Source of the DNA: Auricularia sp. M13
Lineage: Eukaryota; Basidiomycota; Agaricomycetes; Auriculariales; Auriculariaceae
Direction of reading: 5' to 3'
Assembly (NCBI GenBank): GCA_037042915.1
Contig: CM073199.1
Span: 806,001 to 870,000, forward strand
DNA: 64,000 nt
A model generated the notes under the pieces. That model saw nothing but the letters and a program-made list of their open reading frames with translations. It searched no databases and had not been told where the DNA came from. The translations under genes and the position numbers were made by a program. Below are positions 21,379 through 32,000 of this stretch, in pieces; within the stretch, counting starts at the first letter, position 1, and every line of letters begins with the position of its first letter.

Positions 21379-22134
21379 TGTAACGCCCGCTCTCTCCTTG
21401 CCGCTGACTGATAGTTATCCAGTTCTTGCTTACCCGGGAACTAGGATAGACTTGCGCGGCATTTGAGATTGTAACAAGACTTGTTCGGATTTGCAATAAA
21501 ACATTACCCCAGCTCAGAATCGAACTAATGACATGGTTACAACAATCGGGCAACTTAACCACTGGACCAATAATCCTTTGGTATGGGTAGTTCGCGACTT
21601 AGCCCAATGCCGTCGCATCTGCTCGATTGTACAGTCTCAACCCGAAAAACCAACTCCGGATCTCGAGCCGGCCGAGGACACGCGTCTGCGTTCGGAAACG
21701 GGACGCGCGTCCTTCGAGCTGCGGATAGCTCGGGACCGAGGGAATCGAGGCTGCCGGCGCGGCGCGTATACCCCGGCCGCGGGTCAGCGCGCCGCCGCAG
21801 TCGTTATCCTGCCGTCGGTACCGAATATCCCGCCTCTCTAGAGTGCGGGATATGACGAGTACGCCCGGCAGGAGCTATCCCGAGTCATAGAATGACCGGG
21901 ATAATTGTGGAGCCCGAGTCAGAGCACAATCCATGACTCTACCTGTATTTTTAGTATAAATATCTGTATTCTAGGACTCTGAGCTCCTCAGTCTGCTTAA
22001 CAGAGCCAATTCCCATTCATTCCTGAGTGAGAACAAGCTCAAGCAGCTCTCAATATTGTCTAAAGGCCCAAAGCCATCGGTGAGTAATGATTTTATTAGT
22101 TCTCACTATTCACTCATGGCCGCTTGGCCTTACA
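21379..22134 (+). repeat. Right LTR
   Basis: This LTR is 756 bp and nearly identical to the left LTR, with the same TGTAA...TTACA ends, stem-loops, tRNA-like stretch and TATA box (21955-21962). The copy of the target duplication TTCTG follows at 22135-22139. Confidence 0.92.
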
Positions 22135-22137
22135 TTC

Positions 22138-23269
22138 TGACACCCTCCCTCGAGCGAAGAGAGTGCCGAGGCAAGAACGGCAAAAGAAAAACAAAACAGC
22201 GAAGCAACAGGAACGCAGAAGAAAAGAACACAGAAAGCAGAACAACAAAAACCCTCCCTGAATCCAGCAACCCTCCCTGAAGGTGCATGGTGTGACCAGA
22301 AGTGGTCATGGCCACAATGGCATGGCAGCGGTGTTGGCACCGGCAGCAGGCACGGTGGGCAGTGGCAGCGGCAGCAGCAGCGACAAAGGCAGCGGCAATG
22401 GCAACAGCAGTGGCAACAGTGGCAGCAGCGGCAACTGCAGTGGCAATGGCATTGGAAGTGGCGGCAATGGCGGTAGTGCGCTGGTGGTGCCGGTGTCGGA
22501 AATGCCATCGGGCTGGACTGGCTGGCATTAGGATGACTAATCAGGTGGCAGTGCCTACCATGCCAGAAATCCGGTGAAACACACAAAACCTGGCACGAAT
22601 GGCACTGCCACAGACTGATCCTGACGGGCTGCAGGTCCAGGGGTCAAGCAGGAAGTCCAGGCCAAAGGAAGTCGAGGTGGGGCATAACGGCCCAAGGTTG
22701 CCAGCGTTGGTGGGTGCTGACGCCGAGCAGGGTTGGCAACGGGATGCGAGGAGGATGACGCGGGCAAAGGCGCAGCGAGTCGAAGTGGAGCCCAAACGAG
22801 TGAAGAGGAATGAGGGCAAGTAGTGGGCAAGTAACAGCCCAGAGTGTCGTGAGTCGGCCGGTCCAGAAGTGGGGTGCCGGCTGCGGAAAACGACGGGGGG
22901 GATGGACGAGACGGCAAGCAAGGGACAAGTCGCCGAGGATGAACAGAGGTGTGGGACCGGCACCAGAATGCACAACGAGGTGTGCGGGGGACGTGCATGG
23001 AAGCACAGATGCGCCAAACAATGCGCAGAAGCTCAACTGCAAGGCAGGAGCGGCTCACGATTCCACAAGACCGAACACCAGGCAAACCCTGCATGCCAGC
23101 CACGCATCACAGGGCGGCAGCAACCACGCGCTGCCTGGCTTGATGACGCAGTTGCCCATCCTGCGGCCGAGCGGTCAAGCAACGGCGGTCACGGCGGTCA
23201 AGCCGAGGAGGTTGGTGTGCAGGCCTCACTGCACCGCGCTGGGTGGCTGGTCACCGGCCGCGAATGTCA
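22138..23269. repeat. Unclassified 1.1 kb insert, possible solo LTR
   Basis: This segment lies between the two copies of the 183 bp host duplication. It begins TGACACCCTCCCT and ends GAATGTCA, so its ends form a 5 bp TGACA/TGTCA inverted repeat as LTRs do, but no matching short target duplication is found. The first third is A-rich, then a GGCAGC/GGCAAC-rich low-complexity stretch (about 22320-22500). There is no recognisable protein. It could be a solo LTR or filler DNA copied in during the duplication. Confidence 0.4.
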
Positions 23270-23447
23270 AGAACTGTCGTTGGACAGTGACGCGTCGCCT
23301 GGGGCTCGGGTCGTTGGACGCTGTGAGCAAGCTGGCGAGGGATACTTCGTGTTCGCGGCAAAGACTACCTACGGCACATTCCGGTGTACTATACAGCGAA
23401 CGGAGGTTGCCGAGGGCACTACAAGCACGCAACCAGAAGATATTCTG
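23265..23447 (+). repeat. Right copy of the 183 bp host-gene duplication
   Basis: This copy matches 10206-10388 with two differences and runs on directly into the remaining 3' part of the protease-like gene. It is therefore the copy with the original downstream context. Confidence 0.9.
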
Positions 23448-25808
23448 ACAGTGTTTGGTAACATGAAGTGGGAGTCGTTCCGGAAACTCACCCCACCCGG
23501 GGTCAGCCTTTATACGGAAGGACAGCTGGAGTTTGCTTTTAACATGAAGAAAAAAATGATCTTCCCAGCCAGACGGCGTGATCACGATGGTCATAATGAT
23601 ACTGTGCTATCCTATGGTTTTTCACCCCAAGAACACTCAGGTATGTTCATGTGCGAGAATCTACATATGCGCTGACATTTCTTCGCCCAGTCTACGTGAG
23701 ACGAACGACATGCTCCGTGGCTTTCGAACACTGGGATGAATCCACGCGAGTCATGGATTTTCCCATAGGAGTCGTATATGCCTTTAGTGACATGAGCATC
23801 ATGGTACCGTTCGATGGGCTTCTAGCTCTCGGTCGTGGAACGTGAGCACCTAAAACCTGCGTCCAGTGGACCCCGTTCCTTTCACCATTATTGACGAGAG
23901 ATCTCATAAATAGGGCCTCTGTAAGCCGTGTTCAGAAGGAGGCTGACTATGGCAAAGCCTTGGTATGCAATGATTGCATGGGAAATAGAGCGCTTGTTGA
24001 CATTGGACGTGTCAGCCTTTGCCGGAGGTACTGTTTCAAGATGAATTAATCATGGTGCGCTGGCGCAAGAAGTGCTGCTTGACAGTAGACTGACAGTCTC
24101 TCAGGAAAGAACGACCTGGATCCACATAACCCATCCGACGTGGGAGCAGCCGTCAGTCCACCCTGACACATTGTCGATTCTTCGCACCTAAACCACACTT
24201 CGTCTAGCAACCACGATTTCATGTGTTTTGGCGCGTACCACAACCCACATCGCAAGGACAAGCCTACCTGGCAGCGTGTCTATTGCCCATCCGACTCCAA
24301 CACCTGGCATGTGCAGTTAAAGAAGATCGAGCTGATGACACGCGACCAGACCGTTCTTGGGTATGATTTTAATCCCCCTCATTCCATTGCTACAGTCGAC
24401 AGTGGTGAGTCTGCTCGATCCATGATATCAGAGACAATCGTTCATACATATGGACCTCCAGGGTGTTCGCAGTCGTTTCTGGAGAGTAATTTTGTGGACA
24501 TGCTTGATACTACGCTCAACAAGCTCACCAATGCTCCTGCTGGGCATACCGCGTACAACCTTCCGTGGGACATGGTCATCAGATTCACATTTTTGAGCGC
24601 AGGAAAGATTGTCAAGGTCGACGGGCAGGCCTTACGATTTCTCACAAGTCCGAATTACGTGCTTGGCTCCTACCCTGCCGTAGACGTGGGAAGACACAAC
24701 GGTAGTCCAATTCTTGGTCTCGTGCGTCGGATAATGCCATTATCGCCGTTCGATTGACTGGGTTTTGCCATAGAACTTCTTCAGGACTTTTATCGTGGGC
24801 TTCAAGGATCGAGCATCAACTCCCTACGTGTCATTGGCCAGCCACCCCTACATCAAGTACCAAAAGGGGGATTATTTTGTCTCATCCTGCGCGGGAATAC
24901 CTTCAGAGGCCAGTCAACCTGGCAGAGCGCCGCTCACAGCCGGTAATCCGACCAGCGCACAACAAACCGCTATCCGAGGCGGTCATGGAAGGCAACCTTC
25001 GGTCGCGCCTGCAAGCGCCACCCAATCTGCACCCAGCAGAACTCGTGCACACTCTGTCTCAGCACCTGTCCAGAGCACTAGCGGTCAGGCGCAATCGTCC
25101 CAGCGTCATCATGCTAGCTCCCAGTCTCAGGATATCCTGCGCAGCGCGACTCTCGCTCCCTCTTCCCAGCTACAGGCGACTCAGCGAGCTCCTATTGTCT
25201 CCCAGTCTCGTACCCAGATGTCGTCAACCCATCATGGCACGGTCCCTCATCAGAGTGCCGGCGGACAAGCAGAGACTCAGCAGCACCGCGGGCATCATCG
25301 GTCCCAATCTCACCAGCCTCAGCTCGAGTTCCCGAAACTGGAGGATCCTCGGCAGCAACAGGCCCAGCATTATCAGCGACCATCTCAGTCTACGGCGACT
25401 CAGATCGCACCTGGTCCTGTGCAGTCTACTACAAGCGGGCACCGCGCGCGTCACAGCTCTCAGAGTCAGTCTCATCAGGCTCCACGGGCGGCACCGACTC
25501 CAGCACAGCGGCAGGCGGCTACAGACCGTCGTCTGGCCCCCGTTCCTACATCCACCGTCCCACCGCCGCAGGTTCAGGCCGTTCAGGGGCAGCGCCCGCG
25601 TGGCCGGGCCAGTTCTCGCTCCCAGGCTCAGGCCCCGCCCACCGTGCAGCCGCGCATGCGCGTGGGGTCATATGCACAAGCGCCGTCTTCGTCCCAGCTC
25701 CAGCCGCAAGGGACCGCCGTGCGCCCGCGCGCCAACTCCACCACGGCCAAAGATGGCAAGAGTAAGTTGACGAATTTCATCAACAAGTTCAGACCCCGCA
25801 AGCAGTGA
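23448..25808 (+). pseudogene. A1 aspartic protease-like gene, 3' part with Gln/Ser-rich tail
   Basis: This is the downstream half of the gene interrupted at 10388. Recognisable pieces in order: MDFPIGVVYAFS and VPFDGLLALGRGT (about 23755-23841), matching the pepsin segment that ends in a conserved DG-L-G-G motif; ATVDSG (about 24392-24412), the second catalytic Asp; and, after a GT-AG intron at 24722-24773, NFFRTFIVGFKD, the strand that closes the C-terminal lobe of pepsins. Usual A1 enzymes stop about 20 residues later. Here the last exon (24774-25808, TGA at 25806-25808) runs on for nearly 300 residues rich in Gln, Ser, Ala, Pro and His, ending with a basic cluster (NKFRPRKQ). Intermediate exons between 23450 and 24390 could not all be fixed. 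With the first Asp on the other side of 13 kb of insert, this copy should be inactive. Confidence 0.6.
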
Positions 25809-26659
25809 ACCGTGGCTCGTGTTACATAGCTTCTGACGCGCCTGAGGCCGGAGGCCTGAGTGACGTTGTGACCTGATCGGCGACAAGCTGAATCAACGAG
25901 TATACCCTCAAAGTTCCTCGAGTTTCCTGGCGAAACAGAGGCGTTCTGTGCTGTATCGTGTTTCCTGTACCGTGTTTCCTATATCCAGTCCACTGACGTT
26001 CGGAATGACAATCTTTACTTCTCCAAAACCAGTTATGACTTCTAAATCAAGGCCGAATGCAGTGTTTACCACGACGGGCGAGACTTCTGGGCATCCCCGG
26101 CGTTGAACGGTCTAATCGAATGAACGGTGTGTTACACGTACGTGTAGGAGCGCCTGGTCCCGCGCCATCGAGTCTGCGAGCGTCCACCACAGAGTCCGTC
26201 CGTCTGATCCATACGGAATGCCGCAGGGAGTTCGCTTTCAGGTTCGAACAATTCTGGTCCGCGCAAAAAAAAAGTCAGTGTAGTCCGTTTCGTCAGCCAT
26301 CTGCTCAAAGAAGCGAGTTTTTATGTTCATGCACCTCAGAGAAATGCGGACACGCTGGGTTCGAGCGACTGGGTGATGGAATGTGTTCTGGGCGTGTCGA
26401 TGTTGCGAAGTGAATGAATGCATGAGCCCCGCCATTTTCCCGGTATGTAGCTACTAGCTGCAGGCCAGCGCAAATATTTTCATCTGGGAATGGACTGATC
26501 AATCACTGTTCAAGACGCCTCACGGGACATCCGGAACGTACACCGGCGATATCTGTCTTTTGTGACCCTCCAGAAATTTTGTGTTGATAACGAGGAAGGG
26601 GTGTGGAGGACGGCAAGACCACGGACGCATGAAGACGGCGAAGGAGAGAAGCTAACGAA
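25809..26659. other. Intergenic region left of the tandem array
   Basis: This 851 bp stretch has no recognisable gene. One 118-codon plus-strand frame (26057-26413) has no motif and no support. The stretch before 26660 differs completely from the sequence that precedes the other synthetase copies, so it marks the left edge of the array. Confidence 0.5.
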
Positions 26660-26683
26660 GATATGCGGTCTAAGCCGGGCCGC

Positions 26684-29012
26684 ATGCTTTCGCGCGTGCA
26701 AGTCCGCTTGGTGACTTGCCTTCGCGCCACAGCTTCATCGATACCTCCAGCCCCGATCCTACGTCCCCGGCTGCAACTGCGCGCGATATCGACATCCACC
26801 ATGGCTGAAACGCAGCCCAGCGACCTCAAGAGCGAGATCGACTCGCTCAACGCTCTCATCCCAACACTGCCCAAGTCGTCGTCCGAGCTGGACGCGGCCA
26901 AGAAACGACTGGGCGAGCTCAAAAGGCTACTCAACACGGCGTCCGGGCCTTCAAAGGAAAAGAAACGCGAGCGGTTACTGCTCAAAACGCCAAAGGTGAG
27001 CGCGATCCTGTTGTGACTGAACTGCGATTTATATTGCACAGGGAACGCGCGATTATGGCCCAGCGGAAATGGCGTGCCGCGAGCACATCGAGCGCATCGT
27101 CAAAGACGTGTTCCAGACCTTTGGCGGCAGCTGTCTCGACACTCCGGTCTTCGAGCGCAAAGACGTCTTGACGGGCAAGTACGGCGAAGACCAGAAGCTT
27201 ATATTCGACCTGCAAGATCAGGGTGGCGAGCAGCTCGCGCTGCGATACGATCACACCGTGCGTGCGAATTTTGTTGGTAGGAATTCAGTTTCGAAATCGG
27301 AAACGTAGGTCCCGCTCGCACGATACCTTGCCATGACCGGCGCCGCTGCACAAGGAGCCCCGCTCCAGAAGCTCTGGCAAGTCGGCAAGGTCTACCGACG
27401 AGACAACCCGGTCATGTCCAAGGGTCGAATGCGCGAGTTCATGCAGGCGGTGCGTCGATATTTTGATTTTCGCACTGCGGACGCCTATCATATGCCGTTT
27501 GCGTATGCGTCTCCCGTTTGCCCAAGCCCGATGCACGCTCGGTCTGGGCTACCCGATGTTCTCTGCTGCACGCCAGCGAAGAACTCTTGCTCTGCGCGCC
27601 CGTTCTCCTGACACGGCCAGAATGAAGTCTCTGATCTGCCTCTTCTTAGGATTTCGATCTTGCGGGCACCGCAGATCCCATGATTCCAGACGCAGAACTG
27701 ATTGCCATCATATCGACGATTCTGAGCAGGCTTGACGTCGGTGAGTTTACCATCAAAGTGAATATCTTGGCTTCGAAGCGGGAGGCGTGAGCGCTGAGCA
27801 CTCCTGCCAGACTAACCACCGGAAAATCCTCGATGGCATCTTCGAGGTCTGCGGCGTACCGCAGGACAAGATCCGCTCGATTTCGAGTGCGGTAGACAAG
27901 ATGGACAAGGTGCGTTAATTCAGCTTGCCGAAGCGACCTGCCAACACGCGCGCAGTCGCCTTGGGAAGAGGTTCGCCGCGAGATGGTTGAGGAGAAAGGC
28001 CTCGCGCTCGAGGTCGCTGAAAAGATCGGTGTCTACGTCAAGCAAAAGGGTGCGTTTATACGACTCGGGTAGACATCGTGCTGACTATGTTTCAGGCGAG
28101 CCGTTCGCGCTGCTGGAAGCGCTCTCCGCCGACCCGACGCTCACGTCGAACGCGTCCGCAAAGGCCGGCCTGGACGACATGCGGCTGTTGTTCCGCTACC
28201 TGCGCGGACACGGCGTGCTCGACCGGCTGAGCTTCGACATGTCGCTCGCGCGCGGGCTGGACTACTACACCGGGATCACTGTCGAGGCCGTCGTCGAGGC
28301 CAGCGCGCCGCCCGGCTTCCGCACCAACCCGGCCGTGCCACCTTCCGCCAGCGAGTCCGCGCCGGCGCCGGCAACAGCGAAGCCCAAGGCGAAGAAGAAG
28401 AAGGAGAACGAGGACGACGACGAGGAGGTCGACGAGAACTCGGTCGGCGTGGGCTCGATTGCCGGCGGCGGGCGGTACGACCACCTCGTCGGGCTGTTCG
28501 CGCGGCAGGCGGCGGCGGCGGGCAAGAGCGTGCCGGACGTGCCCTGCGTGGGCGCGTCGATCGGCATGGACCGCATCTTCGCGCTCGTCTTCCCCAAGTG
28601 GCTTGCGCAGGGCCGGCGCAGCAAGCTCACCTGCGCGTACGTCATCGCCGCGGGCGACGGCCTGCTGGAGGAGCGCATCGCGCTCGCCAGCGAGCTGCGC
28701 GCCGCCGGCGTCAAGGCGGACTACCTCTTCAAGGCCAAGCCGAAGATCGCGGCGCGGGCGAGAAGGACGAGGTGCCGTTCGAGGACCGTCGGGACTCGGA
28801 GATCGACTTGCATTTGCACAGGTGCGTTGTTTGCTGGGTGTACATATCTATGCGAGCAATACAATTTCGCGTTTCATGCGCCGTGTCTTTGGTTCGGCGT
28901 ACCGTGTTTCTTCGTTGCTTTCCTAAGTCCCGCAGAAATTTCGTCTTTTCCCCTTTTCAGAGGGAAATTCGGCCATGTTTGCAGCGTTCTCATTGGCTGG
29001 TCGTTATCTTAG
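26684..29012 (+). CDS. HTS1: Histidyl-tRNA synthetase copy 1, 3'-truncated
   Basis: Class II synthetase, charging tRNA-His in cytosol and mitochondria. Exons: 26684-26995, 27042-27257, 27309-27449, 27650-27757, 27811-27909, 27956-28049, 28096 onward; all GT-AG with agreeing phases. Residues 1-39 from ATG 26684 look like a matrix presequence; ATG 26801 in a good context (CCACCATGG) would give the cytosolic form, as in yeast HTS1. Catalytic features: GTRDYGP (105-111), RYDHTVPLARY (171-182), motif 2 [18 protein letters not shown] (203-220), HisA box [10 protein letters not shown] (374-383), GGGRYD (447-452) and motif 3 GASIGMDRI (476-484). A Lys/acid-rich insert (about 400-439) lies before motif 3. 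Similarity ends at KPKIAA (residue 543, nt 28754); the frame then runs to 29012 through 85 unrelated residues. About half of the anticodon-binding domain is missing. Confidence 0.85.
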
Positions 29013-32000
29013 CGAGGTGCGAGACACGGGAAATGGGCGTTTGGACGCGTGGACGTCGTGCGGAACGGTGTCGAGAGGCTTGCTGGAGACACGAAATGGG
29101 CTCGGGCACGATGAGAGGCAAAAACCTGTATTGACGCTAACTAATGGATATGTGCCCGTTGTTGTACCAGACAACACGAACAGTGAAATTGGGCTGAATA
29201 GGAAGCGGGCGAAATCTGCGCGGACGATGGGAACCGCGTCGAGCACAAAGCTTCGACGCGTGGTAGACGTCGCGAAAAACGCATTGTGATTTTTGGCGTG
29301 CTCTGCGACGCATTGGCGCCGGTGCGGTGGGGCTGGACGCGGTCGGTCTCCTGCGGCGCTGTGGAGCGGTGGCGGCGAAAACAGATGAAATCGACTCACC
29401 GGCGACGAACCGAGCAACCGCCAGACATGCAATTTGGACGCAGCGGCTGGTGACCATGGGCGAGGTCGGGGCCGAAATTTCTAGTCGCCACGAGCAGATC
29501 TCCCCCCTCGTCGTTGGAGGCCGCGGCGAGCAAGAACTTCGATATCTCGCGAACCGCGCAACGCCCGGGCTTGACGCGCGGTATGCAAGCATTTTGGGCG
29601 TCGTCGAGCACGATGGACAGCGCGCTGGACGCGTCCTACATCCAGATCTGCACGCAATGATCAGCAAGTGTCGCCGTCGCTGCGCACGGCAACAAGCAAC
29701 GCACATCGAAAATAGATGTCGTCTCCAGCTAGGGACATTGAATCGAGCTTTCTGGCCAATCGCGAGCGCAGGACGAGGCCTGCGGCGTTGGGAGCGGCAA
29801 AAATCGTTAGCGACGAAAATCAAAAAGTCGTGCCACTCACGAAGCGCCGGTCCTGGGCACGCCGCACGTGGCGGGAGGATGGATTGGGACCGTCTGAGGT
29901 AGTCCCGGGTGACGGAACGAGCGCCCTACGCGAAACGTTTCTGCGAGAGGGTCAGCGCCGGCGGGAGAAGAAAGCGAGCTGCGCGCGCGGCCGTGAAGCG
30001 CAGCGAGCAAAGCAACGTGGATTTGCAATCCACATCGCTACGCCCAATCTCACGCGTCACGAGGACGTGTCGCGCTCAACGTGCCGCTCGCCGCGCGCGG
30101 AATGGCGGGAGACATGAAACGGACCATGACTCACCAAGCGCCGGTCTCCACGCTTTAACGCGCGCCGTTCTGACGCGGCCGTGGGTGGTTGATGGCGGTC
30201 GACGCGGGAAACGATGAGCGGCAGCCTGCACGAAGAATTGTGGGCGTTCTTGTGAGCACCGGCAGCGACAAAGCCAAATGGTAGCGAACTCACCAGCCGC
30301 TAGCTCACCCGACCCTCGCAGGGCATGCGCGTGCGCAGGTGTGACCTCGGAATCGATGATGACGGGAACATAGTTGATTCCTGCAGCGGGAGTGTCAGCC
30401 GCGGCGTCACAGGGGAGGAGCGAGCACGGACCTTGACCACAGTGCGACGGCGATGACACTGCTCCCACATCATGCGCTGGTCCACGTCCACATCGCCAGC
30501 AAGAAGTCCGGCCGCGGCGTCGACACTTGCGGGGCGATGACTGCGACGTCTGCGCTGAGGCTGGGCGGCGCGCGGACGCTGGCGGAAAAGCGCGGGTCCG
30601 CGCGGGCCTCAGCAGCAGCGTCGGTATCTGGATGCTGCACCGCGACGCGAGTGGAATAACGCGCGTATCTACTCGCAACGTAATCAGCAACGGGCCGCGC
30701 TGCGGGTTGAACGAAACGGCGCACTTCGAACGCAACGTCCAAAAAAAGCCGCGGCGTGTGCTCGTCCGCCTCAGCCTCGCCACAGCCGCCTTGACGCGGG
30801 GCATGTCCAGGACGATAGAGTGTAAATATGAGCACCACAATCCTCAAGCCGTCGTCAGCAACGAAAACGGCGGCAGGAGAATGAAATGCGTACCTCGAAG
30901 ACGACTTCCAGCGGTTACGACGCACAGCCCTGTCTGTGTCTTCGTGTCCTGCGAGAGCTGCAGATGTATGTGGTTTGATGGGAGAGACTGGACGACGCGT
31001 CAGTCGACGGAAACTTGGTGAGAGCGAGTTCACTCACCTGGTGAACTACTCTAAGCTCGCGCAGCGCGCCTGCGGCATGCACGTCCCCGCAGTACGCCAT
31101 CGCTTAGAGCGGCTCTATACACGCTGAGCTAATCGTCTCCGCACGTCGAAACCGTAGGTAGTGGGTCGTTGATGATACGGAGGAGATTCAGGCCAGACGT
31201 GCTCGCCTGGTGTTGCGATTCGGTGAGGGACGGCGATGACGGCGTTCGATTCGAAACGGTGTGATCAAGGTAGGACTTCGGGGTGTCCTTTCGGGAATCG
31301 ACAATCCTGCTGAGCCGCGAGGCTAGCGGAACCAGGGAGCGCCAGGAGCATCGCATGCGGAACTTGAAAACAAATGTCAGCAAAGGTCATAGCGACACGA
31401 AGCGCGGCGACGGCTGAGACGCACGCGGGGCAGTGACGCTAAAGTGCACTCTGAATGTGGGTGTTGGAAACAGCGTGTGGCACCGCCGACTGAAAGTCGC
31501 GGTCACGGGGCTCAGTGCTCACGCAGCCGCGCTAGCGTCGCGGCATCGCCGCAACGCCAGTGCAGCGCGATTGCATGGCACTGGCCACATCACCCCAGAG
31601 AATGCGTCGAAAAAAAAATTTGGGGCTGGGGGTGAGCAAGAGCAAACGCACTCACGTGACTCCTCGGCGTCGCGAGTGCGGGATTTGAATGCAGCGGGCT
31701 GCGCGTACCGATCAGCGGGAGCAATAGCGGTTGAATGAACCACTTGCCGAAGTGTTGCTCGTTGAAGCGGGTTCTCCAGCGGCGGGCGATTCTGGCGGGG
31801 ATGGCGGCGGGAGGAAAGCCGGTGTCGTCGGACTTGAAAAACGACGGCCAGGTCGACGCTGCCGCCGACGGGAAGGAGGGAACGCGGATGGCGACTTCCG
31901 TGCGTTCGGTATCGTTGTAAGCTCTTCCGCGGCTCTCTGCCTGCTGTGGATGAAGAAACGAGCTCAGAGGAATGGCAACGATGTACTGGGCGGTTACTCA

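Larger units (their letters stand above)
10389..22134 (+). mobile_element. Ty3/gypsy LTR retrotransposon, chromovirus-like, apparently whole
   Basis: The 11.7 kb element has LTRs at 10389-11142 and 21379-22134 that begin TGTAA and end TTACA, flanked by the 5 bp target duplication TTCTG (10384-10388 and 22135-22139). Between them is one very long gag-pol frame in the order gag, protease, reverse transcriptase, RNase H, integrase (the Ty3/gypsy order), ending with a chromodomain-like segment. About 1.5 kb of further sequence with two open frames lies before the right LTR. The two LTRs differ at only a handful of places, so the insertion is young. The element looks whole by eye. It interrupts the host A1 protease-like gene. 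I did not find a convincing primer-binding site right after the left LTR. Confidence 0.93.

Noticed and set aside
22283-22531. Gly/Ser/Asn-rich open frame
   Set aside because: It is a product of the GGCAGC/GGCAAC low-complexity stretch; similar open frames exist in the other frames and strand of the same stretch.
22869-23675. Open frame of 268 codons across the filler and the right host duplication
   Set aside because: It crosses the junction between the unclassified insert and the host gene, so its first two thirds are chance coding in repeat-like DNA.
28459-28926. Long Arg/Ser/Pro-rich frames overlapping the synthetase last exon on both strands
   Set aside because: They are shadows of a GC-rich coding exon; the exon itself carries the HisA box and motif 3 in its own frame.
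30017-30033. Hairpin GTGGATTTGCAATCCAC whose minus-strand loop reads GCA, like a tRNA-Cys anticodon arm
   Set aside because: No T arm with a TTCGA loop, no proper D arm and no pairing acceptor stem at the expected distances; units 3-4 also break the stem by a base change.
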